DNA of 13,797 nt from Burkholderiales bacterium (GCA_011391855.1 JAABPT010000447.1:1-13797); one strand, 5' to 3'; numbered from the stretch's first letter, positions 1 through 7,712 are shown. A program made the numbers and translations. Notes: generated by a model not told the origin, from the letters alone.

Positions 1-822
1 GTGAAGGCGAAGATCGCCGCCAGCGGCCTGACCGTCGCCGAAATGGTGAGCACGGCGTGGGACAGCGCCCGTACCTTCCGCGCCTCCGACATGCGCGGCG
101 GCGCCAACGGCGCGCGCGTCCGGCTGGCGCCGCAGAAGGACTGGGAAGGCAACGAACCGGCGCGGTTGGCGCGGGTGCTGCGCGTGCTCGAAGGCATCGC
201 CTTGGAGACCGGCGCCAGCGTGGCCGACGTCATCGTGCTGGCCGGCAACCTGGGTGTGGAGCGGGCGGCCCAGGCGGCCGGTTTCGACGTCAGCGTGCCC
301 TTCGCCCCGGGCCGAGGCGACGCCACCCAGGCCATGACCGACGTCGAGTCGTTCGAGGTGCTGGAGCCCGTGCACGACGCCTACCGCAACTGGTTGAAAA
401 CGGACTACGCCGTGAGCGCCGAGGAACTGATGCTCGACCGCACGCAGCTGATGGGCCTGACGGCCCCCGAGATGACGGCGCTGGTCGGCGGCATGCGTGT
501 GCTGGGCACCAACCACGGCGGCACCAGGCACGGCGTGTTCACGAGCCGTGAAGGCGCGCTGACGAACGACTTCTTCGTCAACCTCACGGACATGGCCCAT
601 ACCTGGGTGCCCACCGGCAAGAACCTGTATGAAGTGCGCGATCGCAAGACCGGCCAGGTGAAGTGGACGGCCACGCGGGTGGACCTGGTCTTCGGCTCCA
701 ACTCGGTGCTGCGCGCCTACGCCGAGGTCTACGCGCAGGACGACAACCGCGAGAAATTCGTGCGCGACTTCGTGGCGGCCTGGACGAAGGTGATGAACGC
801 CGACCGCTTCGACCTGGCCTGA
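1..822 (+). CDS. katG: Catalase-peroxidase KatG, C-terminal part (5' end outside window)
   Basis: Bifunctional haem enzyme that destroys hydrogen peroxide by catalase and peroxidase reactions. The visible 273 residues match the C-terminal domain of KatG, recognisable by RGGANGAR (about residues 33-40), LAPQKDW, VPFAPGRGDA, LTAPEMTALVGGMRVLG, NDFFVNL and the terminal stretch FGSNSVLRAYAEVYA to RFDLA. Full KatG proteins are about 720-750 residues, so roughly the first 450, with the haem site and the Trp-Tyr-Met adduct, lie before the window. The GTG at base 1 is an internal valine codon and not the start. The C-terminal domain carries no haem but is needed for the active-site structure. The gene ends in a TGA and is followed by a strong stem-loop. 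Promoter and any OxyR control are not visible. Confidence 0.96.
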   Translation: MKAKIAASGLTVAEMVSTAWDSARTFRASDMRGGANGARVRLAPQKDWEGNEPARLARVLRVLEGIALETGASVADVIVLAGNLGVERAAQAAGFDVSVPFAPGRGDATQAMTDVESFEVLEPVHDAYRNWLKTDYAVSAEELMLDRTQLMGLTAPEMTALVGGMRVLGTNHGGTRHGVFTSREGALTNDFFVNLTDMAHTWVPTGKNLYEVRDRKTGQVKWTATRVDLVFGSNSVLRAYAEVYAQDDNREKFVRDFVAAWTKVMNADRFDLA

Positions 823-866
823 CTGGCCTGACCCGCGGCGGGGTGCATCGGCCGGCAACACGCCGG

Positions 867-901
867 CCGGCACGGCCGGGGTGGGCCCCCGGCCGTGCCG
901 G
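867..901. terminator. Perfect 15-bp GC stem-loop between convergent katG and tyrB
   Basis: Bases 867-881 (CCGGCACGGCCGGGG) pair perfectly with 887-901, leaving a 5-base loop. The hairpin sits 45 bases after the katG stop and 28 bases after the tyrB stop on the other strand, so it could serve both genes. There is no T-run on either side, so it is not a textbook intrinsic terminator. Terminators without a U tract are plausible at this GC content, and it could equally protect mRNA 3' ends. Confidence 0.6.
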
Positions 902-928
902 GAAGCGTGACCCCCGGCGACCCCCCGG

Positions 929-2125
929 TCAGTCGCCCAGCACGGCCGCCATTGCCACCGCAGTGCGTTCCACGTTGCCGGTATTCAGCCCGGCCACGCA
1001 GATGCGCCCGGAACGCACCAGGTAGACGCCAAACTCGTCGCGCAGCCGGTCCACCTGCGCGGCACTCAGCCCCGTGTAGCTGAACATGCCGCGTTGGGTG
1101 AGGAAATAGCCGAAATCGCGCCCCGGCCGCTTGGCCTGCAACACCGCGTGCAGGCTGCGCCGCATGGCCTGGATGCGGGTGCGCATGGCGGCCACGTCGC
1201 CTTCCCAGGCCGAGCGCAGTGCGGGGTCGCCCAGCACGCGGCTCACGATGCCGGCGGCGTGGATCGGCGGGCTGGAATAGTTGCGCCGCACCGTGGCCTT
1301 GAGCTGGCCCAGCACCAATTCGGCCTCGGCCGCGCTGGTGCACACCACGCTCAGCGCTCCGGCGCGTTCGCCGTACACGCTCATGCTCTTGGAGAACGAA
1401 TTGGCGACGAAGAAAGTGAGGCCCGCCGACGCCAGCGCGCGCACCGCGAAGGCGTCTTCCTCGATGCCGTCGCCATAGCCCTGGTAGGCCAGGTCCAGGA
1501 ACGGCAGCAGTTCGCGCTCGCGCAGCACCGGAATGAGGGATTCCCACTGCGCCCGCGTCAGGTCCACCCCAGTGGGGTTGTGGCAGCAGGCGTGAAGCAG
1601 CACCACGCTTTTCGCCGGCAGGCCGCGCAGCGTTTCCAGCATGGCGTCGAATTTCAGGCCGCCGGTGCCGGCGTCGTAGTACGGATAGGTGTGCACGGCC
1701 ACGCCCGCGCCTTCGAACATGGCGCGGTGGTTGTCCCAGGTCGGGTCGCTCACCCAAACCTCGCTGGCCGGCAGCCAGCGCTTGATGAAATCGGCACCGA
1801 CCTTCAGGCCGCCGCTGGAGCCCACGGTCTGCAGCGTGGCCACGCGGCCGCTGGCCAGCACCTCGTGCCCGGCGCCGAACAGCAGCTGCTGCACCGCCGA
1901 GCGCGCTGCCGGCGCGCCTTCGATGGGCAGGTAGGACTTGGGCGCGCTCTCGGCCAGCAGGGCCTCTTCGGCCCGGCGCACGCAGTCCAGCACCGGGATG
2001 CGCCCGGCGTCGTCGAAATAGATGCCGATCGAGAGGTTGACCTTGTCCGTGCGCGGGTCCTTCAGGAAGGCCTCGTTCAGGCTCAGGATGGGGTCGCCGG
2101 CATAGGGCTCGAGGTGACCGAACAT
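929..2125 (-). CDS. tyrB: Aromatic amino acid / aspartate aminotransferase (class I, PLP-dependent)
   Basis: Transfers the amino group between aromatic amino acids or aspartate and 2-oxoglutarate in the cytoplasm, as the last step of Tyr/Phe synthesis. The 398 residues are the normal length for the AspC/TyrB family. Visible landmarks are SDPTWDNH (126-133, with the ring-stacking Trp130), Asn183 in HNPTG, Asp211 and Tyr214 in DLAYQGYG, the PLP lysine Lys246 in NSFSKSMS, Arg254 in YGERAG and the substrate carboxylate arginine Arg374 in SGRICVAG. The SDPTW and SFSK...YGER wording is closer to TyrB than to AspC, but specificity cannot be fixed from sequence. The ATG has AAGGG about 10 bases upstream and lies 14 bases after the stop of the glutathione peroxidase gene, so the two are probably one transcript. 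Confidence 0.93.
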   Translation of the reverse strand: MFGHLEPYAGDPILSLNEAFLKDPRTDKVNLSIGIYFDDAGRIPVLDCVRRAEEALLAESAPKSYLPIEGAPAARSAVQQLLFGAGHEVLASGRVATLQTVGSSGGLKVGADFIKRWLPASEVWVSDPTWDNHRAMFEGAGVAVHTYPYYDAGTGGLKFDAMLETLRGLPAKSVVLLHACCHNPTGVDLTRAQWESLIPVLRERELLPFLDLAYQGYGDGIEEDAFAVRALASAGLTFFVANSFSKSMSVYGERAGALSVVCTSAAEAELVLGQLKATVRRNYSSPPIHAAGIVSRVLGDPALRSAWEGDVAAMRTRIQAMRRSLHAVLQAKRPGRDFGYFLTQRGMFSYTGLSAAQVDRLRDEFGVYLVRSGRICVAGLNTGNVERTAVAMAAVLGD

Positions 2126-2139
2126 GGTGTGAGAACCCT

Positions 2140-2631
2140 TCACGTCGCCAGCGCTTTCTCGATGTCCTTGCGCAGCGACTCGGGCGCGTCGTTGGGCGCG
2201 TAGCGCTTGATCACCTTGCCGTCGCGGTCGACCAGGAATTTCGTGAAATTCCACTTGATGCCCTCGGTGCCCAGCAGCCCCGGCGCCTGCGCCTTGAGCC
2301 ACTGCCACAGCGGGTGTGCGTCCATGCCGTTGACCTTGGTCTTGGCCATCATGGGGAAGCTGACGCCGTAATTGAGCTGGCAGAAGGACGCGATCTCCTC
2401 GTTGCTGCCCGGGTCCTGGCCACCGAATTCGTTGCTGGGAAAGCCCAAGATCGCCAGGCCGCGGTCGCGATAATCCTCCCACAGCTTTTCCAGCCCGGCG
2501 AACTGTGGCGTGAAGCCGCAGGCGCTGGCGGTGTTGACGATGAGCAGCACCTTGCCGCGTTGGCTGGACAAGTGGGCCGGCTCGCCGGTGATCGACACGG
2601 CTTCGAAGTCGTAGACACTGGTGGCGGCCAT
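2140..2631 (-). CDS. Glutathione peroxidase family protein (Cys-type, BtuE-like)
   Basis: Small thiol peroxidase of 163 residues that reduces hydrogen peroxide and organic or lipid hydroperoxides, using thioredoxin or glutathione. The catalytic tetrad can be read: Cys38 in NTASACGFTPQ, Gln72 in GGQDPGS, and Trp127-Asn128 in KWNFTKF. The active site is cysteine and not selenocysteine. A second cysteine, Cys84 in SFCQLNYGVSFP, aligns with a Cys in E. coli BtuE and may be the resolving residue. The ATG at 2631 has AGGAG (minus strand, 2639-2643) at a spacing of 7 bases. Long upstream in-frame extensions run through the divergent regulator gene and are rejected. First gene of a likely two-gene unit with the aminotransferase; function in BtuE relatives is oxidative stress defence. 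Confidence 0.94.
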   Translation of the reverse strand: MAATSVYDFEAVSITGEPAHLSSQRGKVLLIVNTASACGFTPQFAGLEKLWEDYRDRGLAILGFPSNEFGGQDPGSNEEIASFCQLNYGVSFPMMAKTKVNGMDAHPLWQWLKAQAPGLLGTEGIKWNFTKFLVDRDGKVIKRYAPNDAPESLRKDIEKALAT

Positions 2632-2691
2632 CGGAAAACTCCTGCGAGGGGGCAAAACTTTCATGTTAACGCTGCGCCACGCCGTGCGCCG

Positions 2692-2720
2692 TTGACACGC
2701 CACCGGCCGCACCGCACCAT
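2692..2720 (+). promoter_or_regulatory. Weak candidate promoter for the response regulator gene
   Basis: A perfect TTGACA (2692-2697) is followed after 17 bases by CACCAT (2715-2720), which matches the -10 consensus at only 3 of 6 positions. A transcript would begin only a few bases before the ATG at 2731, where no clear ribosome binding site is seen. This lies in the 99-bp divergent gap shared with the peroxidase gene, for which I found no convincing promoter. Confidence 0.25.
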
Positions 2721-2730
2721 CGCCTGCAAC

Positions 2731-3555
2731 ATGTCCGACACCTACCGCGTGGCGCTGCTGGGCTTCAGCGACTTCGAGCGCAGCACACTGGCTTCCTATT
2801 TCCGGCTCGCCGGCCGAAGCACCCCGGGCTACCAGCTGGTGCCCACCGGGGAGGAAAGCGACTTCATCCTCGCCGACGCCGACCACGCGCCATCGGTGCA
2901 GCTGGTGCTGGCCACCGAACGCTGGAGCCAGGCCGTTTTCGTCGGCAGCCGGGCGCCGGCCGGCGCAGTGGCCTGGATGCTGCGACCCATCGACCCGCTG
3001 CAGGTGATGCGCGAGCTCGACGCCCTGCGGCTCGCGGTGGCGGCGGGCGCGCCGGCCGTGCCGGATGACCCCCCCCTGGCGCCCCCAGCGGCCGCGGCGG
3101 CACCGCCGCCAGCCCCCACGGCCCGCGCCCTGTTGGTCGACGACAGCCCGATCGCGCTGCGCTTCCTGGCGTCCCGCCTGCAGCCCTGGGGGCTGGCGCT
3201 GGAAACGGCCAGCAACAGCGGCCAGGCCATCGAACGGCTGGCGCGGCACGACTACGACTTCGTCTTCATCGACGTCGAGCTCGGGGCCGACAGCGAACTC
3301 GACGGCCTGGCCTTGTGCCAGCACATCAAGCGCCACCACCCGCTGGCCGGGTCGGTGCTGGTGATGGTGTCGGCGCACCACAGCGAACTCGACCGCGTGC
3401 GCGGCACGCTGGCCGGTTGCGACGCCTACCTGGGCAAGCCGCTGCAGGCCACGGAGCTGGAGCGCCTGCTCGTGCGCCAGGGCCTGAAACCCCCGCCAGC
3501 ACCTGCAGCCGGGGCGCCTGTGGCCGGCGCAGCGGCCAGCGCCGACCACGCCTGA
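2731..3555 (+). CDS. Output-less response regulator: degenerate receiver + canonical receiver
   Basis: A 274-residue two-component type protein. Residues about 132-250 are a complete receiver (CheY-like) domain: acidic pair Asp137-Asp138 in LLVDDSP, phospho-acceptor Asp181 in FVFIDVEL, Ser214 in VMVSAHH and the signalling Lys236 before proline in YLGKPL. Residues about 5-100 look like a worn receiver: GFSDFERS at the acidic-pair position lacks the DD, and RPIDPLQVMREL sits where KP is expected, with Arg85 in place of Lys. A Pro/Ala-rich linker (107-130) joins them and the tail (254-274) is also Pro/Ala-rich. There is no DNA-binding or enzymatic output domain, so it probably acts by protein contact or phosphotransfer. 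No histidine kinase is in the window. It converges on the EamA gene with an 18-base gap. Confidence 0.8.
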   Translation: MSDTYRVALLGFSDFERSTLASYFRLAGRSTPGYQLVPTGEESDFILADADHAPSVQLVLATERWSQAVFVGSRAPAGAVAWMLRPIDPLQVMRELDALRLAVAAGAPAVPDDPPLAPPAAAAAPPPAPTARALLVDDSPIALRFLASRLQPWGLALETASNSGQAIERLARHDYDFVFIDVELGADSELDGLALCQHIKRHHPLAGSVLVMVSAHHSELDRVRGTLAGCDAYLGKPLQATELERLLVRQGLKPPPAPAAGAPVAGAAASADHA

Positions 3556-3573
3556 AGAGCGGGCGGCGCCGGC

Positions 3574-4479
3574 TCAGCCGCGCGCCGAGAGCACGGTGGC
3601 GCCCACGATCAGCGCCCCGCCCAGCAGCAGGGTCGGCGTCAGCGTGCCGGCGCCCAGCAGGGCCGCCGAGACCGAGGCGAACAGCACCTCGGACACCATG
3701 ATCACCGCCGTCACATTGGCCGGCAGCCGCGCCGCGCCGTACTGCAGCGCCAGGTTGCCGCCCAGGAAGGCCACGGCCAGCGCCAAGCCACCGGCCAGCC
3801 AGCCCCAGGCCGGCGGTGGCAGCGCTGGCACCTGGCCCTGCAATGCCAGCGTGGCGGCCACCGTGCCGGCCACCAGGGCGCCGCCCAGGAACATGGCCAG
3901 GGCGCGCGCGGCCTCGGGCCGGTGGGCTTCGCGGCGCAGCATCACGTTGTTCAGTGCGAAACTGAAGCCGCCCACCACGCCCAGCCATTCGGCCAGCGTG
4001 CGCGGGGCCGGCCAGCCGCCGCCTTCGGGCTGCAGCACGACCGCCGCGCCCAAAAGAGCCAGCGCCACGCGCAGCCCGGCGCGCGCGGTCAGCGGCTCGT
4101 GCAGCAGCAGCCGCGCCAGCAGCACCGCCCACAGCGGCATCAGGTAGAAGAGAAGGACCACGCGCACCACGTCGCCGATCGTCACCGCCCAGTTGAAGGT
4201 GGCGTTGGTGGTGCCGGCGGCCAGCACCAGCACCCACAGCACCGGCGTACGCAGCAGCTGGCCCCAGGCGGCGCGCCGCCACAGCGTGATGACCGCCACC
4301 GCCAGCGAGAAGATCAGCACCGTGGCCCACAACGGGTGCAGGCCCAGGGCCTGCAGCTGGCGCAGCGGCCACCACGAGAGGCCCCAGACGAAGGCGTTGA
4401 AGAGCAAGGCCAGTGCCGGCCGCCAGTCCGGGCCGCTGCGGCCGTTACCGCCGCCACTGTCGCCGCCGTCAATGCCCAT
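3574..4479 (-). CDS. EamA/DMT-superfamily transporter (RhaT/YdcZ-like permease)
   Basis: Inner-membrane permease of 301 residues, the usual length for ten-helix EamA proteins made from two tandem repeats. The first repeat begins at LLFNAFVWGLSWWPLRQL (26-43), a typical EamA opening; the second begins near residue 163 (EWLGVVGGFSFALNNVMLRR). Hydrophobic segments recur throughout, including VVRVVLLFYLMPLWAVLLARLL (104-125) and the C-terminal EVLFASV...GGALIVGATVLS. The substrate cannot be predicted; relatives export amino acids or other metabolites. The ATG at 4479 overlaps the end of lplT by 11 bases (the lplT stop TGA lies within ATGGGCATTGA) and has no clear ribosome binding site, so translational coupling to lplT is likely. 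A longer start at 4542 exists but would add a non-hydrophobic, lplT-overlapping extension. Confidence 0.87.
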   Translation of the reverse strand: MGIDGGDSGGGNGRSGPDWRPALALLFNAFVWGLSWWPLRQLQALGLHPLWATVLIFSLAVAVITLWRRAAWGQLLRTPVLWVLVLAAGTTNATFNWAVTIGDVVRVVLLFYLMPLWAVLLARLLLHEPLTARAGLRVALALLGAAVVLQPEGGGWPAPRTLAEWLGVVGGFSFALNNVMLRREAHRPEAARALAMFLGGALVAGTVAATLALQGQVPALPPPAWGWLAGGLALAVAFLGGNLALQYGAARLPANVTAVIMVSEVLFASVSAALLGAGTLTPTLLLGGALIVGATVLSARG

Positions 4480-5797
4480 CGCTGCGCGCGATGGCCAGCA
4501 GGCGGTCGACCTCGGCGCGGTGCTGCCGCAGGTTGCGCGCATGCCAGCGGCGGATCACCTCCATGATGCCCGCCACCACCAGTCCGAAGAGGGTGATGGC
4601 GCTGAAGGCCGAGAGGCCGAATTTCGTCATGCCGGCGTAGAAGGCGCCCAGGCCCAGGATGCAGGCCTGTTCGTTGAAGTTCTGCACCGCGATCGAGCGC
4701 CCGGCGCCCATCAGGTTGTGGCCGCGGTGCTGCAGCAGCGCATTCATCGGCACCACCAGGAAGCCGCCCAGGCCACCCAGCAGCACGAGGAAAGGTGCCG
4801 CCACCCAGACGTTGTCGATGACATTCATGGCGATCACCAGCAACCCCATGCCGATGCCCAGCGGGATGACCGCCGTGGCGCGGTCCAACCGCATCAGCGC
4901 CGACGCCAGCACCGCGCCCACCGCGGTGCCGATGGCCACCACGCCCACCAGGCTGGACGCCTGCGTGGTGCTGTAACCCAGCGCTGCTGCGGCCCAGGCC
5001 AGCACGATATAGCGCAGATTGCCGGCGACACCCCAGAACAGCGTCGTCGTGGCCAGCGAGATCTGGCCCAGCTTGTCGTTCCACAGCCGCGCGTTGCAGT
5101 GCGAGAAGTCGCGCACCAGCCACCACAGGTTGCCGTTCATGCGCTGCAGCGGCGCTTCGGTGCGCGGGATGTACAGGTTGAAAACGGCCGCCAGCACGTA
5201 GATGAAGACGATGGCGGAAATGGCCGCCCCGGGCGGCGTGACGATGCCCAGGTCGACGAACGGCAGGTCCAGCGCCAGCAGCAGCGGCGACAGGTGCGGT
5301 CCCACGAGCTGGCCGCCGAGCAGCACGCCCAGGATGATGGAACCGATGGTCAGACCCTCGATCCAGCCGTTGGCCTTGACCAGCTGCGATGGCGGCAGCA
5401 GCTCGGTGAGGATGCCGTACTTGGCCGGCGAATACGCCGCCGCACCCAGCCCCACCACGGCGTAGGCCAGCAGCGGGTGGCTGCCGAACAGCATCATCAG
5501 GCAGCCCACCACCTTGATGCTGTTGCTGACGAACATGACGCGGCCCTTGGGCAGCGCGTCGGCAAAGGCGCCCACGAAAGGCGCCAGCACCACGTAGAAC
5601 AGCGCGAACATGGGCACCAGGGCGGCGCGCTGCCATTCCGGCGCGCCCCCCGCGCGCAACAACTCGACGGCGGCGACGAACAGCGCGTTGTCGGCCAGCG
5701 AGCTGAAGAACTGCGCCGACATGATGGTCGAGAAACCTTTTTTCATCGCGTCGCGCGCCGACATGCGCCGTGGGCGGCGCGAGTGTCTTGTCTCCAT
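4469..5797 (-). CDS. lplT: Lysophospholipid transporter LplT (MFS)
   Basis: Inner-membrane flippase of the major facilitator superfamily that moves lysophospholipids to the cytoplasmic leaflet for re-acylation by Aas. The resemblance to E. coli LplT is strong: AQFFSSLADNAL (28-39, with Asp36 matching the essential Asp30 of E. coli), PFVGAFADALPKGRVM, GAAAYSPAKYGIL, LVKANGWIEG, LFWGVAGNLRY, GGFLVVPMNALLQHRG and GAGRSIAVQN. At 442 residues it is longer than E. coli LplT (about 397), from extra residues at the N-terminus, internally, and in a hydrophilic C-terminal tail. The start is uncertain: ATG at 5797 has GAGAAG directly against it, while in-frame ATGs at 5764 and 5746 (MKKGF) are also possible. 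The aas acyltransferase partner, fused or adjacent in many genomes, is not seen here. Confidence 0.93.
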   Translation of the reverse strand: METRHSRRPRRMSARDAMKKGFSTIMSAQFFSSLADNALFVAAVELLRAGGAPEWQRAALVPMFALFYVVLAPFVGAFADALPKGRVMFVSNSIKVVGCLMMLFGSHPLLAYAVVGLGAAAYSPAKYGILTELLPPSQLVKANGWIEGLTIGSIILGVLLGGQLVGPHLSPLLLALDLPFVDLGIVTPPGAAISAIVFIYVLAAVFNLYIPRTEAPLQRMNGNLWWLVRDFSHCNARLWNDKLGQISLATTTLFWGVAGNLRYIVLAWAAAALGYSTTQASSLVGVVAIGTAVGAVLASALMRLDRATAVIPLGIGMGLLVIAMNVIDNVWVAAPFLVLLGGLGGFLVVPMNALLQHRGHNLMGAGRSIAVQNFNEQACILGLGAFYAGMTKFGLSAFSAITLFGLVVAGIMEVIRRWHARNLRQHRAEVDRLLAIARSDGH

Positions 5798-5814
5798 CTT
5801 CTCGAGGCCGGCGG

Positions 5815-5842
5815 GTTATAGCACGCACCCCCGGGCTGTCAG
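5815..5842 (-). promoter_or_regulatory. Sigma70-type promoter for lplT
   Basis: On the minus strand, CTGACA (5837-5842) and TATAAC (5815-5820) are each a 5-of-6 consensus match, separated by 16 bases. The predicted transcription start is near 5808, only about 11 bases before the ATG at 5797 but about 60 bases before the in-frame ATG at 5746, so it bears on the choice of lplT start. The element lies within the 74-bp divergent gap and partly faces the alr leader, so the two transcription units may interfere with each other. Confidence 0.5.
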
Positions 5843-5871
5843 AATCCTCTGGCCCTGCTGGAAGAACCGAG

Positions 5872-6969
5872 ATGCCGCGTCCTGTCGAAGCCCTCATCCA
5901 CCACACGGCGCTGGCCGCCAACCTGGCGCGCGCACGCGCCGCGGCGCCCGATGCGCGCGTGTGGGCGGTGGTCAAGGCCAATGCCTACGGCCACGGCATC
6001 GAACGCGTCTTCGAGGGCCTGCGCAGCGCCGACGGCTTTGCGTTGCTCGACCTGGCCGAGGCTGCAGCGCTGCGCGCCCTGGGCTGGCGTGGCCCCGTGC
6101 TGCTGCTGGAAGGCTGTTTCGAGCCGCGCGACCTGGAGCTGTGCTCGCGGCTGAACCTGTGGCACGTGGTCCACTGCGCCGAGCAGATCGACTGGTTGGC
6201 GGCGCACAAGACGCACCAGCCACACCGCGTCTTCCTGAAGATGAACAGCGGCATGAACCGGCTCGGCTTCGTGCCCACGGCTTTCCGCACCGCCTGGGCG
6301 CGGTTGAACGCCTTGCCGCAGGTGGACGAGATCTCGCTCATGACGCATTTCTCCGACGCCGACGCTGATGCCAACGTGAAGCGCGGCGTGGCGCACCAGG
6401 TGGACGCCTTCGACGCCGCCACGCGCGACCTGCCCGGCGAGCGCAGCCTTTCCAACAGTGCTGCCGTGCTGCGCCATGGGCTGACCAACGACTGGGTGCG
6501 TGCCGGCATCCTGTGCTACGGCAGTGCGCCCGACTTCCCCGCGCACGACATCGGCCACTGGGGCCTGCAGCCGACGATGACGCTGCGTTCGCGGCTGATC
6601 GCCGTGCAGCATTTGCAGCCGGGCGATACGGTGGGCTACGGCAGCAGCTACACCGCTCGTGCGCCGCATCGCATCGGCATCGTTGCCTGCGGCTACGCCG
6701 ACGGCTACCCGCGCCACTGCGCCACCGGCACGCCGGTGCTGGTGGACGGCAGGCGCACCACCACCGTGGGTCGCGTTTCGATGGACATGCTGGCGGTGGA
6801 CCTGACGCCGCTGCCGGCGGCCGGCTTCGGCAGCGAGGTCACGCTGTGGGGCCGCGGCCGGGGCGGCGCCGTGCTGCCCATCGACGAGGTGGCGCAGGCG
6901 GCGGGTACCATCGGCTACGAACTCATGTGTGCACTGGCGCCGCGCGTGCCGGTGAGCATCACCGAGTGA
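5872..6969 (+). CDS. alr: Alanine racemase
   Basis: PLP enzyme converting L-alanine to D-alanine for peptidoglycan. The 365 residues are the usual length. Landmarks: PLP lysine Lys35 in VVKANAYGHG, Lys123 in FLKMNSGMNRLGF (equivalent to the carbamylated lysine of the Geobacillus enzyme), Arg130 in the same motif, the second catalytic base Tyr260 in VGYGSSYTA, Met305 in RVSMDM, and Tyr349 in TIGYE. ATG at 5872 is chosen because it carries GGAAG seven bases upstream and gives the family N-terminus; the frame is open back to 5770 but that would overlap lplT. glsB and arfB follow on the same strand, probably on the same transcript. It could be the biosynthetic (alr) or catabolic (dadX) paralogue; no dadA is nearby, which favours alr. 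Confidence 0.95.
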   Translation: MPRPVEALIHHTALAANLARARAAAPDARVWAVVKANAYGHGIERVFEGLRSADGFALLDLAEAAALRALGWRGPVLLLEGCFEPRDLELCSRLNLWHVVHCAEQIDWLAAHKTHQPHRVFLKMNSGMNRLGFVPTAFRTAWARLNALPQVDEISLMTHFSDADADANVKRGVAHQVDAFDAATRDLPGERSLSNSAAVLRHGLTNDWVRAGILCYGSAPDFPAHDIGHWGLQPTMTLRSRLIAVQHLQPGDTVGYGSSYTARAPHRIGIVACGYADGYPRHCATGTPVLVDGRRTTTVGRVSMDMLAVDLTPLPAAGFGSEVTLWGRGRGGAVLPIDEVAQAAGTIGYELMCALAPRVPVSITE

Positions 6970-6997
6970 ACGACATCACCACTGCAGGGAGAACACC

Positions 6998-7243
6998 GTG
7001 GGCATCATCGGCACCATCCTCGTCGGCCTCATCGTCGGCGCCCTTGCACGCTTCGTGCTTCCCGGGGATCAGAAGATGGGTTGGATCCTGACCATCGTGC
7101 TCGGCATCGGCGGCTCGCTGCTGGCCGGGTTCATCGGCCAGGCGCTGGGCTGGTACACCGTGGGCGAGCCCGCGGGCTGGATCATGTCGGTGCTCGGTGC
7201 CATCGTGCTGCTGGTGGTGGTGGGCAAGCTGCGCAAGTCCTGA
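6998..7243 (+). CDS. GlsB/YeaQ/YmgE family small membrane protein
   Basis: An 81-residue, very hydrophobic protein of the transglycosylase-associated family (YeaQ, YmgE, GlsB). Members are induced by stress and stationary phase; their biochemical role is not established. Three membrane segments are visible at about residues 3-20, 28-47 and 57-76, with the family features GLIVGALARFVLPG near the start and GGSLLAGFIG in the middle, and a basic end (KLRKS). It starts with GTG at 6998, supported by AGGGAG (6986-6991) six bases upstream. It lies 28 bases after alr and 45 bases before arfB and is probably co-transcribed with them. Confidence 0.9.
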   Translation: MGIIGTILVGLIVGALARFVLPGDQKMGWILTIVLGIGGSLLAGFIGQALGWYTVGEPAGWIMSVLGAIVLLVVVGKLRKS

Positions 7244-7288
7244 GCCGCTGAGCCGTCGAGTCCTCGAGCGCAGCAGCGCGTCACCGCC

Positions 7289-7699
7289 ATGCACCGCATC
7301 GGCCCGCGCGTGCAGCCGGGCGAGGTGGAGATCACCGCCATCCGCGCCCAGGGTGCGGGCGGGCAGAACGTCAACAAGGTCAGCAATGCCGTGCACCTGC
7401 GCTACGACGTGGCCGCGTCGTCGCTGCCGGACGAAGTGAAGACGCGGCTGCTGGCGCTGCCCGACGGCCGCATCACCGCCGAAGGCGTGGTGGTCATCAA
7501 GGCGCAGGAACACCGCAGCCTGGAGATGAACCGTGCCGACGCGCTGGCACGACTGCAGGCGCTGGTGGACCGCGCCGCGCACGTGCCGCGCTTGCGGCGG
7601 GCGACGAAGCCCACGCACGGCTCCAAACTGCGGCGGCTGGAAGGCAAGTCGGTGCGCGCGCAGGTGAAGGCCGGGCGCGGCAGGGTGCAGGGCGAATAG
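7289..7699 (+). CDS. arfB: Peptidyl-tRNA hydrolase ArfB (ribosome rescue)
   Basis: Release-factor-like protein of 136 residues that enters stalled ribosomes lacking a stop codon and hydrolyses the peptidyl-tRNA, a backup to tmRNA. The catalytic GGQ is at residues 24-26 within ITAIRAQGAGGQNVNK, almost identical to E. coli YaeJ/ArfB. Other matches are LRYDVAASSLP, EGVVVIKAQEHRS and LNRADALARL-like MNRADALARL. The C-terminus (about 102-132, ATKPTHGSKLRRLEGKS onward) is the basic tail that lies in the empty mRNA channel. It lacks the codon-recognition domains of RF1/RF2, which fits its length. The start ATG has no strong ribosome binding site. The stop codon TAG lies against a 14-bp palindrome (7699-7712). 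Confidence 0.94.
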   Translation: MHRIGPRVQPGEVEITAIRAQGAGGQNVNKVSNAVHLRYDVAASSLPDEVKTRLLALPDGRITAEGVVVIKAQEHRSLEMNRADALARLQALVDRAAHVPRLRRATKPTHGSKLRRLEGKSVRAQVKAGRGRVQGE

Positions 7700-7712
7700 G
7701 CCCGGCCGGGCC
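7699..7712. repeat. 14-bp perfect palindrome after arfB
   Basis: GGCCCGGCCGGGCC begins on the last base of the arfB stop codon. As RNA it could form a 5-bp stem with a 4-base loop, a weak hairpin without a T-run. It may contribute to mRNA end formation, but at this GC content such a palindrome could also arise by chance. Confidence 0.35.

Noticed and set aside
2140..2140. Fusion of glutathione peroxidase and aminotransferase suggested by long overlapping minus-strand frames
   Set aside because: They are in different frames with a clear TGA and a separate ATG 14 bases on; two genes in tandem.
1094..2203. 369-codon plus-strand frame over the aminotransferase
   Set aside because: Low-complexity composition and no motif; the opposite strand carries every catalytic residue of a class I aminotransferase.
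4193..5821. 542-codon plus-strand frame over lplT
   Set aside because: Gln/His/Arg-rich shadow with no membrane segments or domains; lplT on the other strand is unmistakable.
5770..5871. Longer N-terminus for alanine racemase
   Set aside because: The frame is open but would overlap lplT, has no family resemblance, and the ATG at 5872 has a good ribosome binding site.
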